Source: Gammaproteobacteria bacterium
Lineage (GTDB): Bacteria > Pseudomonadota > Gammaproteobacteria > Arenicellales > Arenicellaceae
Reading direction: 5' to 3'
Assembly: GCA_003485905.1 (NCBI GenBank)
Contig: DNHK01000211.1
Coordinates: 1-5,197 of the forward strand
DNA length: 5,197 bases
Notes under the pieces: model-generated
The model's database searches: none
The model's input: the letters and a program-made list of their open reading frames with translations, nothing else
Told to the model about the DNA's origin: nothing
Position numbers and translations under genes: made by a program
Part shown: positions 1 to 5,197 of the stretch, piece after piece
Layout: each line of letters begins with the position of its first letter
How positions within the stretch are numbered: the stretch's first letter is position 1

Positions 1-545
1 GGATGCATAAATACCGGCACGTCCAACTCTGCAGCCTTCGCCCAGAAAGGATCAAACCTTGCGCCGGAAACAGCTTCACCATTGGCATGACCACCAATGC
101 TCGCGCCGCGAAGTCCAAGCTCATTCACGGCATACTCAAGCTGAGCCGCCGCTAGTTCAGGATATTCCAGAGAAACACTACTTAGTGCGGTAAATCGATC
201 CGGGTGTTGATCGCACCATGCGGCTAATTGTTCATCATGATAACGAACAACTTTATCGGCTATATCTGCTTCTAAGCCGTTCCACCAATAGCGATTTACA
301 CTTAAAACCTGCATATCAATCGCCCGACCATCCATCAACTCAATACGCTCTGGGCTTAACGTTTGCCAGCCTGCAAAGCCGGTATCCTTTAAAGGCGTAT
401 CTTTGATTATTTCAGCTACCCCAGGAAAGACGCAATGCGCGTGAATATCTATAACCCGAGGATGCGCCTGCGCGAATGCCCATTGAGGTGCAAGTGCAGC
501 GGAAGATGCCAATGCCATCTGAGACATAAAGTTGCGACGATTCAT
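1..545 (-). CDS. Tat-exported amidohydrolase, family 2 (ACMSD-like), C-terminus outside window
   Basis: The first 181 residues of a metal-dependent hydrolase of the amidohydrolase-2 family (TIM barrel; relatives include aminocarboxymuconate-semialdehyde decarboxylase, ACMSD, and related decarboxylases and lactonases). The start is fixed by an AGGAG ribosome binding site 7 bases before the ATG. Residues 1-26 form a Tat-type signal: RRNFM at 3-7, a short alanine-rich hydrophobic stretch and a cleavage site near AFAQ, so the enzyme is probably periplasmic. The first barrel strand carries the metal motif DIHAH (His35, His37). A later strand reads GASIGGH near 147-153, and the fragment ends at VFMH, whose His181 matches the third metal-binding His of ACMSD-type enzymes (family knowledge). 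The catalytic His and the metal-binding Asp of the later strands lie beyond base 1. It follows the cytochrome gene by 128 bp and may belong to the same transcript. The family assignment is firm; the substrate is unknown. Confidence 0.88.
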   Translation of the reverse strand, partial: MNRRNFMSQMALASSAALAPQWAFAQAHPRVIDIHAHCVFPGVAEIIKDTPLKDTGFAGWQTLSPERIELMDGRAIDMQVLSVNRYWWNGLEADIADKVVRYHDEQLAAWCDQHPDRFTALSSVSLEYPELAAAQLEYAVNELGLRGASIGGHANGEAVSGARFDPFWAKAAELDVPVFMH

Positions 546-560
546 ATTTACTCTCCTATT
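546..560 (-). promoter_or_regulatory. Ribosome binding site of the amidohydrolase gene
   Basis: On the minus strand AGGAG (bases 557-553) lies 7 bases before the ATG at 545-543. It is the strongest Shine-Dalgarno match in the window and fixes the start used for the Tat signal peptide. Confidence 0.8.
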
Positions 561-648
561 ATCTAAAGTTCGGAATGGTAATTCTGGGGGTTAATCGCTG
601 CCTGCTACGAATACTGATGCAATCGCGGCAGTGGCAGGGCGATCATTT

Positions 649-680
649 ATTGACCAGCTACTCAATTGACCAACTACTCT
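649..680. repeat. Tandem 16-bp imperfect duplication across a stop codon
   Basis: Two adjacent 16-base units, 649-664 and 665-680, begin attgacca and match at 14 of 16 positions. The right-hand unit contains the last codons and TAG stop of the cytochrome gene; the left-hand unit is the same sequence repeated directly after the stop in the 128-bp gap. It looks like a small slippage duplication. The rest of the gap (546-648) holds the amidohydrolase ribosome binding site and no convincing promoter or terminator. Confidence 0.7.
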
Positions 681-1366
681 TCGTACAAGTAAAGACCCGC
701 TTGCGTACCCTTACTCGCTATGCCCGGAGCAACTTTACGAAACTCTGGGGCTGATGCATTAATATTAATTGTAAAATACTGGTCGACCAGTTTGCAATCT
801 GTGCAATACAGGCTATATGTCCCTTCTTGCTCTGGGGCTTCCCAGATTAAATTACCACTGGTTCGAGCATCGATTTCAATATCCTCGATGCCCATATTGT
901 CACTTTTAAATGTGTGTGCTTCAAAGCCACCATTTTGCAATATCAGCTGTAACCTTGTACCAGGACGAGCGCTGAAAACTTCAGGTAAGAATCGTCCGCG
1001 TTTTACTAACGATCTAGCTACCTGAGCCGTGCCCAAATAGTTTAAATAAGCCGAGACCGATGTGATTTGCTCATCAGTAATAACATTTTTAACCACAATC
1101 ATTTCGCCGATGCCATTTACGGCAGCACTTACCATGCCCTCATTAGCGCCACGGGTAAATGGGCCTACCCCTAGATCACCTTCGGCATATTCACCATGAC
1201 AGCCCTTGCAGCCAATGCCGGCTATTGTGTTGTATACCTCTTCGCCTTGGGCGAGCAGCTCAGTGTCTAACGCAGCATCTTGTGCGCTAGCCACGTGCGC
1301 GGTTATCAAAAGCGCACAAAAGGCGATAAGTCGTTTTGTTAAATTCAAATTTATAAATTGGGTCAT
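674..1366 (-). CDS. Exported cytochrome c / cupredoxin-like two-domain protein
   Basis: A 230-residue periplasmic electron-transfer protein. Residues 1-28 are a Sec signal peptide (KR at 11-12, hydrophobic core, cleavage after ASA). Residues 30-115 are a small class I cytochrome c: haem motif CKGCH at 53-57, likely axial Met89 in GEM, and the closing helix TDEQITSVSAYLNYLG. Residues about 122-203 look like a cupredoxin sandwich (FSARPGTRLQLIL, then NGGFEAHTF, then APEQEGTYSLYCTDC). His151 and Cys188 sit where type 1 copper ligands are expected, but the usual C-x2-H is C-x2-C (Cys188, Cys191), and Gln196 is near the axial position. CuA would need C-x3-C plus a His, which is absent. The ATG at 1366 was chosen because a signal peptide follows it and a weak GCGGA motif precedes it; a longer open frame reaching 1492 would overlap the propeller gene. 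It lies 23 bp after the propeller stop, so the two are probably one operon and likely partners. Confidence 0.85.
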   Translation of the reverse strand: MTQFINLNLTKRLIAFCALLITAHVASAQDAALDTELLAQGEEVYNTIAGIGCKGCHGEYAEGDLGVGPFTRGANEGMVSAAVNGIGEMIVVKNVITDEQITSVSAYLNYLGTAQVARSLVKRGRFLPEVFSARPGTRLQLILQNGGFEAHTFKSDNMGIEDIEIDARTSGNLIWEAPEQEGTYSLYCTDCKLVDQYFTININASAPEFRKVAPGIASKGTQAGLYLYEE

Positions 1367-1389
1367 TTTAATATCCGCTAAATTTCTAA

Positions 1390-2796
1390 TCATTTCGGTT
1401 GATACTCGCCTGCGACAATCTGCCGCTTGGCTTCCAAAGCACTGCCGTGTAAGCCTGCCATATCTGATACGTTTTCTCCGGGACCGTCCCAACCGTTCGG
1501 GTAACTTACGAAGGCTCCAGAATGCGTACTCCCACCACGAGGCAGCGGAAGTCGATCGGTTACCTCTCGCAAATCCAAATCAAAAATCACCACCTCAAAG
1601 CTAGCGTTGCAGCTAATCCACATTTCATTGGCTTCTGGGTCGGGATGCAAAGTGCCGTGGTCCCCACGTATACACCCCGTATAAAACTGATCCATCGCTC
1701 GAGAACCAGGAACTGCCATAGTCGTTTTATCAACCATACCCAGCATTTTTCCACGATTATGTGATTCCTCACCCTTGCCTATGGTGTAGATAAACCGATC
1801 ATCCCAACCAAAATGCGCACCATAAGGACCATCAACCCCAGCCCTTTGCTCATGAACAATCTTTTCCTCGTTCACGTCATATTCCATCACAATGCTATTT
1901 CGGGAACCACTAATAAACGCAGTTTCACCGTCAGAGGTGAACGACATCCATACCGGTGCGCTATCGGGTACGTGTATCCATTTTTTTACGGCCCACGTTT
2001 CGGTATCTATACGCCAAATCGGATTGTCTAAAAGATGCTTACGCATTTCGAAATCCCGATAGCGGCCCATACCGTAAATACTCTTACCGTCGGGACTCGG
2101 CCAGTACGAGTAGGCCTCAACACCTTGGTCTTGCTGTGTAACGCTGCCAACCACACGGTTATCGTCATCAGGGTCTAGTACGAACAATGGCTGTGACCAA
2201 CCATATAATATAACGCGTTGCTCGCCAGCTTCGGTGCTATATGACTTGGCATGATGCGCCTGACCAGTAATTTTAATTACCTTATCAATCTTCAGTGTTT
2301 CAGCATTGATAATCAGGTAGCGTCCAACACCATCTTCATTCATAGTCATAAAAGAACCCACGCCAGTCGGAAGATATATCCACTTCCCGTCCGGTGATAC
2401 GCCCAAACCATGCGGTTCAAATACGTTTTCCCAACCCCATGCCAATACGTCGTAATCTTTACTCAACACCGGCTTGCGAGTGTCTGCATCAAAAATTGCA
2501 AATCCGGGTAGCGTTACGCCACCGAGCATACCTCCATAACCAGGACCTTCGGTTGTCATAAACACAAGCGGATGTTCAGCAGAATCCCACGCTACGTCAC
2601 CACTTGAATCAAAGCTGTACTCAAGCTCCACCCCAACCCGCCTAGACCATTCAGTTGCCCATGCAGCCTTTTCTTTCGCGCTAGCCTCTCTCGGTGCTTG
2701 TGCATCAACTGTTGGGGCAAAGCCCGCAAAAGTGATGACAGTCAAAACAACCGCAACTCCAGCAATGTGTGAAGCGGATTTGAACATTGATAACAT
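1390..2796 (-). CDS. Exported beta-propeller protein with histidine-rich inner strands
   Basis: A 468-residue protein with a Sec-type signal peptide (about 1-34, ending near VDAQA), so periplasmic. The mature part is a beta-propeller of the YVTN / amine-dehydrogenase-heavy-chain superfamily type: repeated SPDGK-like turns at about 134-138 and 234-238, a SDG turn near 288-290, and alternating strand patterns, fitting about seven blades. Inner-strand positions carry histidines in several blades: PHG (His129), AHHAK (His181, His182), GAHFG (His328), GDHGTLH (His380, His384) and STHSG (His425). Cys375 and Cys396 are the only cysteines. There is no haem-binding CxxCH. The exact family is not recognised; candidates are a copper- or haem-containing oxidoreductase or the large subunit of a dehydrogenase. 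It is followed at 23 bp by the cytochrome/cupredoxin gene, a likely electron acceptor. The ATG at 2796 is preferred over the internal Met4 because AGGGG lies 7 bases upstream of it. Confidence 0.85.
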   Translation of the reverse strand: MLSMFKSASHIAGVAVVLTVITFAGFAPTVDAQAPREASAKEKAAWATEWSRRVGVELEYSFDSSGDVAWDSAEHPLVFMTTEGPGYGGMLGGVTLPGFAIFDADTRKPVLSKDYDVLAWGWENVFEPHGLGVSPDGKWIYLPTGVGSFMTMNEDGVGRYLIINAETLKIDKVIKITGQAHHAKSYSTEAGEQRVILYGWSQPLFVLDPDDDNRVVGSVTQQDQGVEAYSYWPSPDGKSIYGMGRYRDFEMRKHLLDNPIWRIDTETWAVKKWIHVPDSAPVWMSFTSDGETAFISGSRNSIVMEYDVNEEKIVHEQRAGVDGPYGAHFGWDDRFIYTIGKGEESHNRGKMLGMVDKTTMAVPGSRAMDQFYTGCIRGDHGTLHPDPEANEMWISCNASFEVVIFDLDLREVTDRLPLPRGGSTHSGAFVSYPNGWDGPGENVSDMAGLHGSALEAKRQIVAGEYQPK

Positions 2797-2810
2797 CTAT
2801 TTACCCCTGT
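2797..2810 (-). promoter_or_regulatory. Ribosome binding site of the propeller gene
   Basis: AGGGG (bases 2808-2804 on the minus strand) lies 7 bases before the ATG at 2796. This decides between two in-frame ATG codons nine bases apart in favour of the upstream one. Confidence 0.7.
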
Positions 2811-2821
2811 GTAATTGAACT

Positions 2822-2996
2822 TTTACTAATTAGCAGTAAATTAGTAGTAATTGGTTTGTTAATAATTTGGATAATAGTAAACAAACACTTAACAAATGAA
2901 ACTTTTAGTAACCACAAATCGTAGTGTCTGCGCCGAACGGAGACCCAAAAACCTCTAGAAAGACGCCGATGAATACTATCCATATGCTTCAGTAAA
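2822..2996. repeat. Recurrent AGTAA (TTACT) motifs in the regulatory gap
   Basis: The plus strand carries AGTAA at 2835, 2846, 2876, 2907 and 2991, plus one inverted copy (tttact, 2822-2827) that forms a 6-bp inverted repeat with agtaaa at 2835-2840. The same-strand copies are 11, 30, 31 and 84 bases apart, close to whole helical turns. The stretch is AT-rich, so chance is possible. Confidence 0.35.
2854..2886. repeat. Inverted repeat around the candidate -10 box
   Basis: Perfect 7-bp arms, gtttgtt (2854-2860) and aacaaac (2880-2886), are separated by 19 bases that contain the candidate -10 hexamer at 2871-2876. The position suits an operator, but the wide spacing is not typical of LacI-family sites and the arms are low in complexity. 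Confidence 0.35.
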
Positions 2997-3012
2997 CGCA
3001 AACGTGTGCACA

Positions 3013-3037
3013 GGCTTCAAATCAATAAACTAAAGCC
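3013..3037 (-). other. Stem-loop shortly after the LacI-type gene
   Basis: On the minus-strand transcript GGCTTTAG pairs with the segment ending GAAGCC (8 pairs, two of them G-U, loop of 9), starting 12 bases after the stop codon. No U-run follows, so it is not a standard intrinsic terminator; it may only protect or mark the 3' end. Confidence 0.25.
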
Positions 3038-3049
3038 ACATAACACCGT

Positions 3050-4072
3050 TCAAAATGCGCCTGCTCGCGAAGTCGAATTTCGTATCATTAAGCGTGGTTG
3101 CATTCTTAGTATCAAGGGGTCACGCGGCTCGCCGTTGACCAAACCCAATAATATTCTGGCTGCCTGAGCCCCCATGTCATACTTTGGAATTGAGACTGTA
3201 GTAAGCGCTGGATTCATGCGGGTAAGAAATATTATATCGTTGTTGCCGATTACCGAAATATTCTCCGGGCACAATAAACCTAACTCTTGCATAGCGTCGA
3301 TGCAACCTAGAGCGGTCAAGTCACTTGCCGCCACCACTGCAGTAAACTGGTTATCTCTTGCAAGCAACCTTTTAATCGCACGATGGCCCTCTTCCACGGT
3401 AAACTTTTCCATGTGCTCAACCAAGCCGGATTCCATATTTTTTAAGGTTAAATAATCTTCAAATGCCTTTGCGCGTTCATAACCGGTAGATGAATGTTGC
3501 GGCCCAGCTATATGCGCAATTCTTTTGTGGCCCAAACTTATCAGGTGATCCAACGTTGCCCGTATGCCAAATTCCTCATCCACGATAACGGCATTAACGC
3601 CCTCTCGATCCACAGTCCGATTAACCAAAACAAATGGCAACTCGCGCTCAATACACTTATCGACTATTGCATCATTGCGCCATGCAGTGGCAATAATCAA
3701 ACCATCGATGGATCGCCCAGACATAATATTCAGAGCATCTTGCTCTTTTTTTTCGTCGTCATCTGTATTCGCTGTAAAGACGGTATAACCCTTCGCTTCA
3801 GCAGTATCTTGAATTCCACGAATAATCGGTGGGAATACAGGATTCATTAGATCCGGAATCAATACCCCCAATGCGAACGAACGATTTTGTTTCAGGGTCG
3901 CAGCTGCAATATTCGGAAAATAACCTAACTTTTCAGCCGCTTTATCAACCTTGCGGACCATCTCCGGAGAGATTCGGTCCTTAGTCTTCGGATTCAGGGC
4001 ACGCGATACGGTAGAGTGATGAACACCCACCAACGCAGCGACGTCCCGTATAGTTATCTTGCGATTCGCCAA
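3050..4072 (-). CDS. LacI/GalR-family transcriptional regulator (TTG start)
   Basis: A 340-residue cytoplasmic DNA-binding regulator of normal family length. Residues 6-26 are the LacI helix-turn-helix (ITIRDVAALVGV, then HHSTVSRALN), and 50-62 contain the hinge region (GYFPNIAAATLK). From about 66 the periplasmic-binding-protein-like ligand domain begins (ALGVLIPDLMNPVF), with SIDGLIIA at 121-128, GHKRIAHIAGP at 181-191, the typical YERAKAF at 198-204, and VSIPKYDMG at 293-301. The recognition helix begins His-His-Ser where LacI itself has Ser-Tyr-Gln. The start codon is TTG: no ATG or GTG in this frame lies close upstream, and the HTH begins only five residues in, so a later start would destroy it. 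A weak AGAG motif lies 10 bases upstream. It follows the TauE-type gene by 19 bp, probably in the same transcript, and faces the promoter region of the propeller operon directly downstream, its most likely target. The effector is unknown. Confidence 0.92.
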   Translation of the reverse strand: MANRKITIRDVAALVGVHHSTVSRALNPKTKDRISPEMVRKVDKAAEKLGYFPNIAAATLKQNRSFALGVLIPDLMNPVFPPIIRGIQDTAEAKGYTVFTANTDDDEKKEQDALNIMSGRSIDGLIIATAWRNDAIVDKCIERELPFVLVNRTVDREGVNAVIVDEEFGIRATLDHLISLGHKRIAHIAGPQHSSTGYERAKAFEDYLTLKNMESGLVEHMEKFTVEEGHRAIKRLLARDNQFTAVVAASDLTALGCIDAMQELGLLCPENISVIGNNDIIFLTRMNPALTTVSIPKYDMGAQAARILLGLVNGEPRDPLILRMQPRLMIRNSTSRAGAF

Positions 4073-4091
4073 TTTAATATTACTCTTTCGC

Positions 4092-4847
4092 TTATACCCA
4101 TGCTCTTGCGCTATCCCACACTAATTTCAAGCCAGTGGCAAACAGTAAAAAATATATTATCCGATAAATGACTAATTGGGAGGTATATTTTAATACCCGA
4201 TATCCAAGTATTACTCCAATAGGCCCAAGTGGTGCGAGCAATAGTGATGTATATAAATTCGACAAATCAAGCTGGCCCAACATTCCGTAGGGAATCAATT
4301 TCATATAATCTACTACGGCGAAAAAAATTGCCATCGTCCCAAGAAGTACATACTTATCGAGCTGTTTTGGCATTAAATAGATCGATAGGGGTGGAGCACC
4401 GGCATGAATCTGCAGGCTAGTAAACCCTGCCATCGCCCCACAAATCCACCCACTGGCTTTACTGGTGGCTAAATTATCAAATCGATTCCCTACCAGCCAA
4501 TAATTAAGCGCAAACAGAACTGAGATCACACCCACAATAGCCTTCAGCATTACCGGTGATACAGACCCTAACATTACAGAACCAACGGCCACTCCAATCA
4601 AACTAGCAGAAATTATTATCTTAAGGCTTGGGACATCCACTGTCTTCCAGAAAGTCTTAACCGCCATAATGTCCATAAGACATATAATGGGTAATAGAAT
4701 TGCCGCTGCCTGAATTGGCTCAACTGCCAAAGCCATCATCGGTACCGCAATCGCTCCTGCAGCCCCACCCAGGCCACCTTTGCCCATTCCAGTAATTAAT
4801 ACCGCAGGCACTGCAAGAAAATAGAAAAAAGGATCTGTGATTATCAT
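4092..4847 (-). CDS. TauE/SafE-family membrane permease (anion exporter)
   Basis: A 251-residue inner-membrane protein with about eight hydrophobic segments. The family hallmark GMGKGGLGG lies at 20-28 in the first half, and the second half has a degenerate counterpart, AGFTSLQIHAGAPPLSIYL, at about 140-158. Members of this family (TauE, SafE, CuyZ and others) export sulfite, sulfoacetate or related anions, often beside sulfonate-degradation genes; whether this one does so is inference. It sits 97 bp after a TRAP permease and 19 bp before the LacI-type regulator. The ATG at 4847 gives a normal N-terminus, but there is almost no Shine-Dalgarno sequence (only GAAG 4 bases before the ATG). The start codon lies in the loop of a perfect inverted repeat, which suggests translational control. 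Length is normal and no frameshift is visible. Confidence 0.88.
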   Translation of the reverse strand: MIITDPFFYFLAVPAVLITGMGKGGLGGAAGAIAVPMMALAVEPIQAAAILLPIICLMDIMAVKTFWKTVDVPSLKIIISASLIGVAVGSVMLGSVSPVMLKAIVGVISVLFALNYWLVGNRFDNLATSKASGWICGAMAGFTSLQIHAGAPPLSIYLMPKQLDKYVLLGTMAIFFAVVDYMKLIPYGMLGQLDLSNLYTSLLLAPLGPIGVILGYRVLKYTSQLVIYRIIYFLLFATGLKLVWDSARAWV

Positions 4848-4865
4848 TTGGCTTCAATCACAGAT
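4833..4865 (-). promoter_or_regulatory. Hairpin with the permease start codon in its loop
   Basis: The arms atctgtgatt (4833-4842) and aatcacagat (4856-4865) are perfect 10-bp reverse complements with 13 bases between them. In the minus-strand mRNA the loop reads GAAGCCAAAUGAU, so both the weak ribosome binding sequence and the AUG are exposed at the tip, and the downstream arm encodes residues 2-5. The TGTGA/TCACA half-sites are 17 bases apart, not the 6 of a CRP site. Confidence 0.55.
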
Positions 4866-4895
4866 TTAGAATTAACTAACTGTTCTTTAAGGCAC

Positions 4896-4933
4896 TTAAT
4901 AAAGCTTGACTGTGTTTCAAGCCTACTCAGGCT
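4896..4933 (-). terminator. Possible weak terminator after the TRAP permease
   Basis: On the minus strand GCTTGA (4922-4917) pairs with TCAAGC (4909-4904) across a 7-base loop and is followed by TTTATTAA. A second small stem, AGCCT/AGGCT with a 4-base loop (4933-4920), lies just before it. The stems are short and the U-run is broken by an A, so termination would be partial at best. The rest of the 97-bp gap has no clear promoter. Confidence 0.35.
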
Positions 4934-4946
4934 CTTACAAGCCAAG

Positions 4947-5197
4947 CTACAACCCTAGTGCATTCGGTAGAGCGAGTGAAATCGAGGGAATATAAGTAAT
5001 CAACATCAACGCGAACAACAATACGGCGAGCCATGGCAACGCAGCTTTTATTGTATCTTCAAGGCTCATATTTGCGACCCCAGCGGTCACAAACAAATTC
5101 AGCCCTACTGGAGGTGTAACCAACCCAATTTGCATATTAACCACCATCAAAACACCAAGGTGAATAGGGTCTATGCCCAACTGCATTCCAATGGGAA
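4947..5197 (-). CDS. dctM: TRAP transporter large permease subunit (DctM family), C-terminal part
   Basis: The last 82 residues of a DctM-type TRAP large membrane subunit; the N-terminal part lies beyond the right edge. Recognised from the conserved ending of the family: PIGMQLGIDPIHLGVLM, then IGLVTPPVGLNLFV, then a final transmembrane helix and YIPSISLALP before the TAG stop. TRAP systems take up carboxylates, sulfonates and similar acids with a sodium gradient, using a periplasmic binding protein (DctP) and a small permease (DctQ), expected further right. The substrate cannot be judged from this fragment. It probably heads the same cluster as the downstream TauE-type permease and regulator. 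Confidence 0.93.
   Translation of the reverse strand, partial: PIGMQLGIDPIHLGVLMVVNMQIGLVTPPVGLNLFVTAGVANMSLEDTIKAALPWLAVLLFALMLITYIPSISLALPNALGL

Larger units (their letters stand above)
2797..3049 (-). promoter_or_regulatory. Regulatory gap upstream of the propeller operon with candidate promoter
   Basis: A 253-bp AT-rich gap between the LacI-type gene and the propeller gene, with no credible coding sequence. The best promoter candidate on the minus strand has -10 TATTAT (2876-2871) and a poor -35 TTCATT (2900-2895) with an 18-bp spacer, leaving a leader of roughly 65 bases. The weak -35 would suit an activated or otherwise controlled promoter. The adjacent LacI-family gene makes this the most likely place for its operator, but no classical contiguous palindrome with a central CG was found. 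Confidence 0.35.

Noticed and set aside
597..640. Possible terminator stem (ctgcc / ggcag) in the gap before the amidohydrolase
   Set aside because: Pairing is only about five bases across a loop of more than 20, with no U-run.
546..673. Short 13-codon open frame and GATAAT-like -10 box in the gap before the amidohydrolase
   Set aside because: The small frame has no ribosome binding site, and the -10-like hexamer has no matching -35 and abuts the ribosome binding site.
1367..1492. N-terminal extension of the cytochrome protein by 42 residues
   Set aside because: The extension overlaps the propeller coding region and is arginine-rich; a proper signal peptide begins at the internal ATG at 1366.
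1206..1604. 132-codon plus-strand open frame
   Set aside because: It is antisense to the cytochrome and propeller genes and shows no protein-like features; the other plus-strand frames were rejected for the same reason.
2801..3001. 66-codon minus-strand open frame upstream of the propeller gene
   Set aside because: It starts at a TTG with no ribosome binding site, has no recognisable domain, and fills an AT-rich regulatory gap; the composition looks non-coding.
4836..4862. CRP-like TGTGA/TCACA site upstream of the TauE-type gene
   Set aside because: The half-sites are separated by 17 bases rather than the 6 needed, and the repeat overlaps the start codon.
1..5197. tRNA, rRNA, CRISPR array, insertion sequence or phage genes
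   Set aside because: No repeat-spacer arrays, transposase-like proteins, terminal inverted repeats or structural RNA signatures were seen on either strand.

Overview
All six genes in this window read on the minus strand, so transcription runs from the right end (5197) to the left end (1). Base composition is moderate, slightly AT-rich between genes. The gene set is a TRAP transporter permease, a TauE/SafE permease, a LacI-type regulator, Sec- and Tat-exported redox and hydrolase proteins, and a c-type cytochrome. This suggests a Gram-negative heterotroph, most likely a marine-type proteobacterium. That placement is an inference from gene content; there is no rRNA or other marker gene here.

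Layout in the direction of transcription: (1) 5197-4947, the C-terminal end of a TRAP transporter large permease (DctM family), followed by a weak hairpin that may be a terminator. (2) 4847-4092, a TauE/SafE-family membrane permease whose start codon sits in the loop of a perfect 10-bp inverted repeat. (3) 4072-3050, a LacI/GalR-family repressor with a TTG start, 19 bp after the permease and probably cotranscribed with it. (4) 3049-2797, a 253-bp AT-rich regulatory gap with repeated AGTAA/TTACT motifs, a 7-bp inverted repeat around a candidate -10 box, and a good ribosome binding site. (5) 2796-1390, an exported beta-propeller protein with an unusual set of histidines on its presumed inner strands. 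(6) 1366-674, an exported protein made of a cytochrome c domain followed by a cupredoxin-like domain with a non-standard metal site. (7) 545-1, the N-terminal part of a Tat-exported amidohydrolase of the ACMSD-like family 2, cut by the window edge.

The genes look like a catabolic island. A TRAP system imports an organic acid or sulfonate-like compound, TauE moves a small (often sulfur-containing) anion across the inner membrane, and the LacI protein senses the substrate or a product. A periplasmic pair of propeller and cytochrome/cupredoxin then probably carries out or accepts electrons from an oxidation, and a periplasmic metal hydrolase or decarboxylase acts next to it. The substrate cannot be read from the sequence.

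The most interesting part is the propeller plus cytochrome-cupredoxin pair. Together they contain the same three domain types as cytochrome-c-type nitrous oxide reductase, but split over two genes and with different metal ligands. It may be an undescribed periplasmic copper/haem redox couple.
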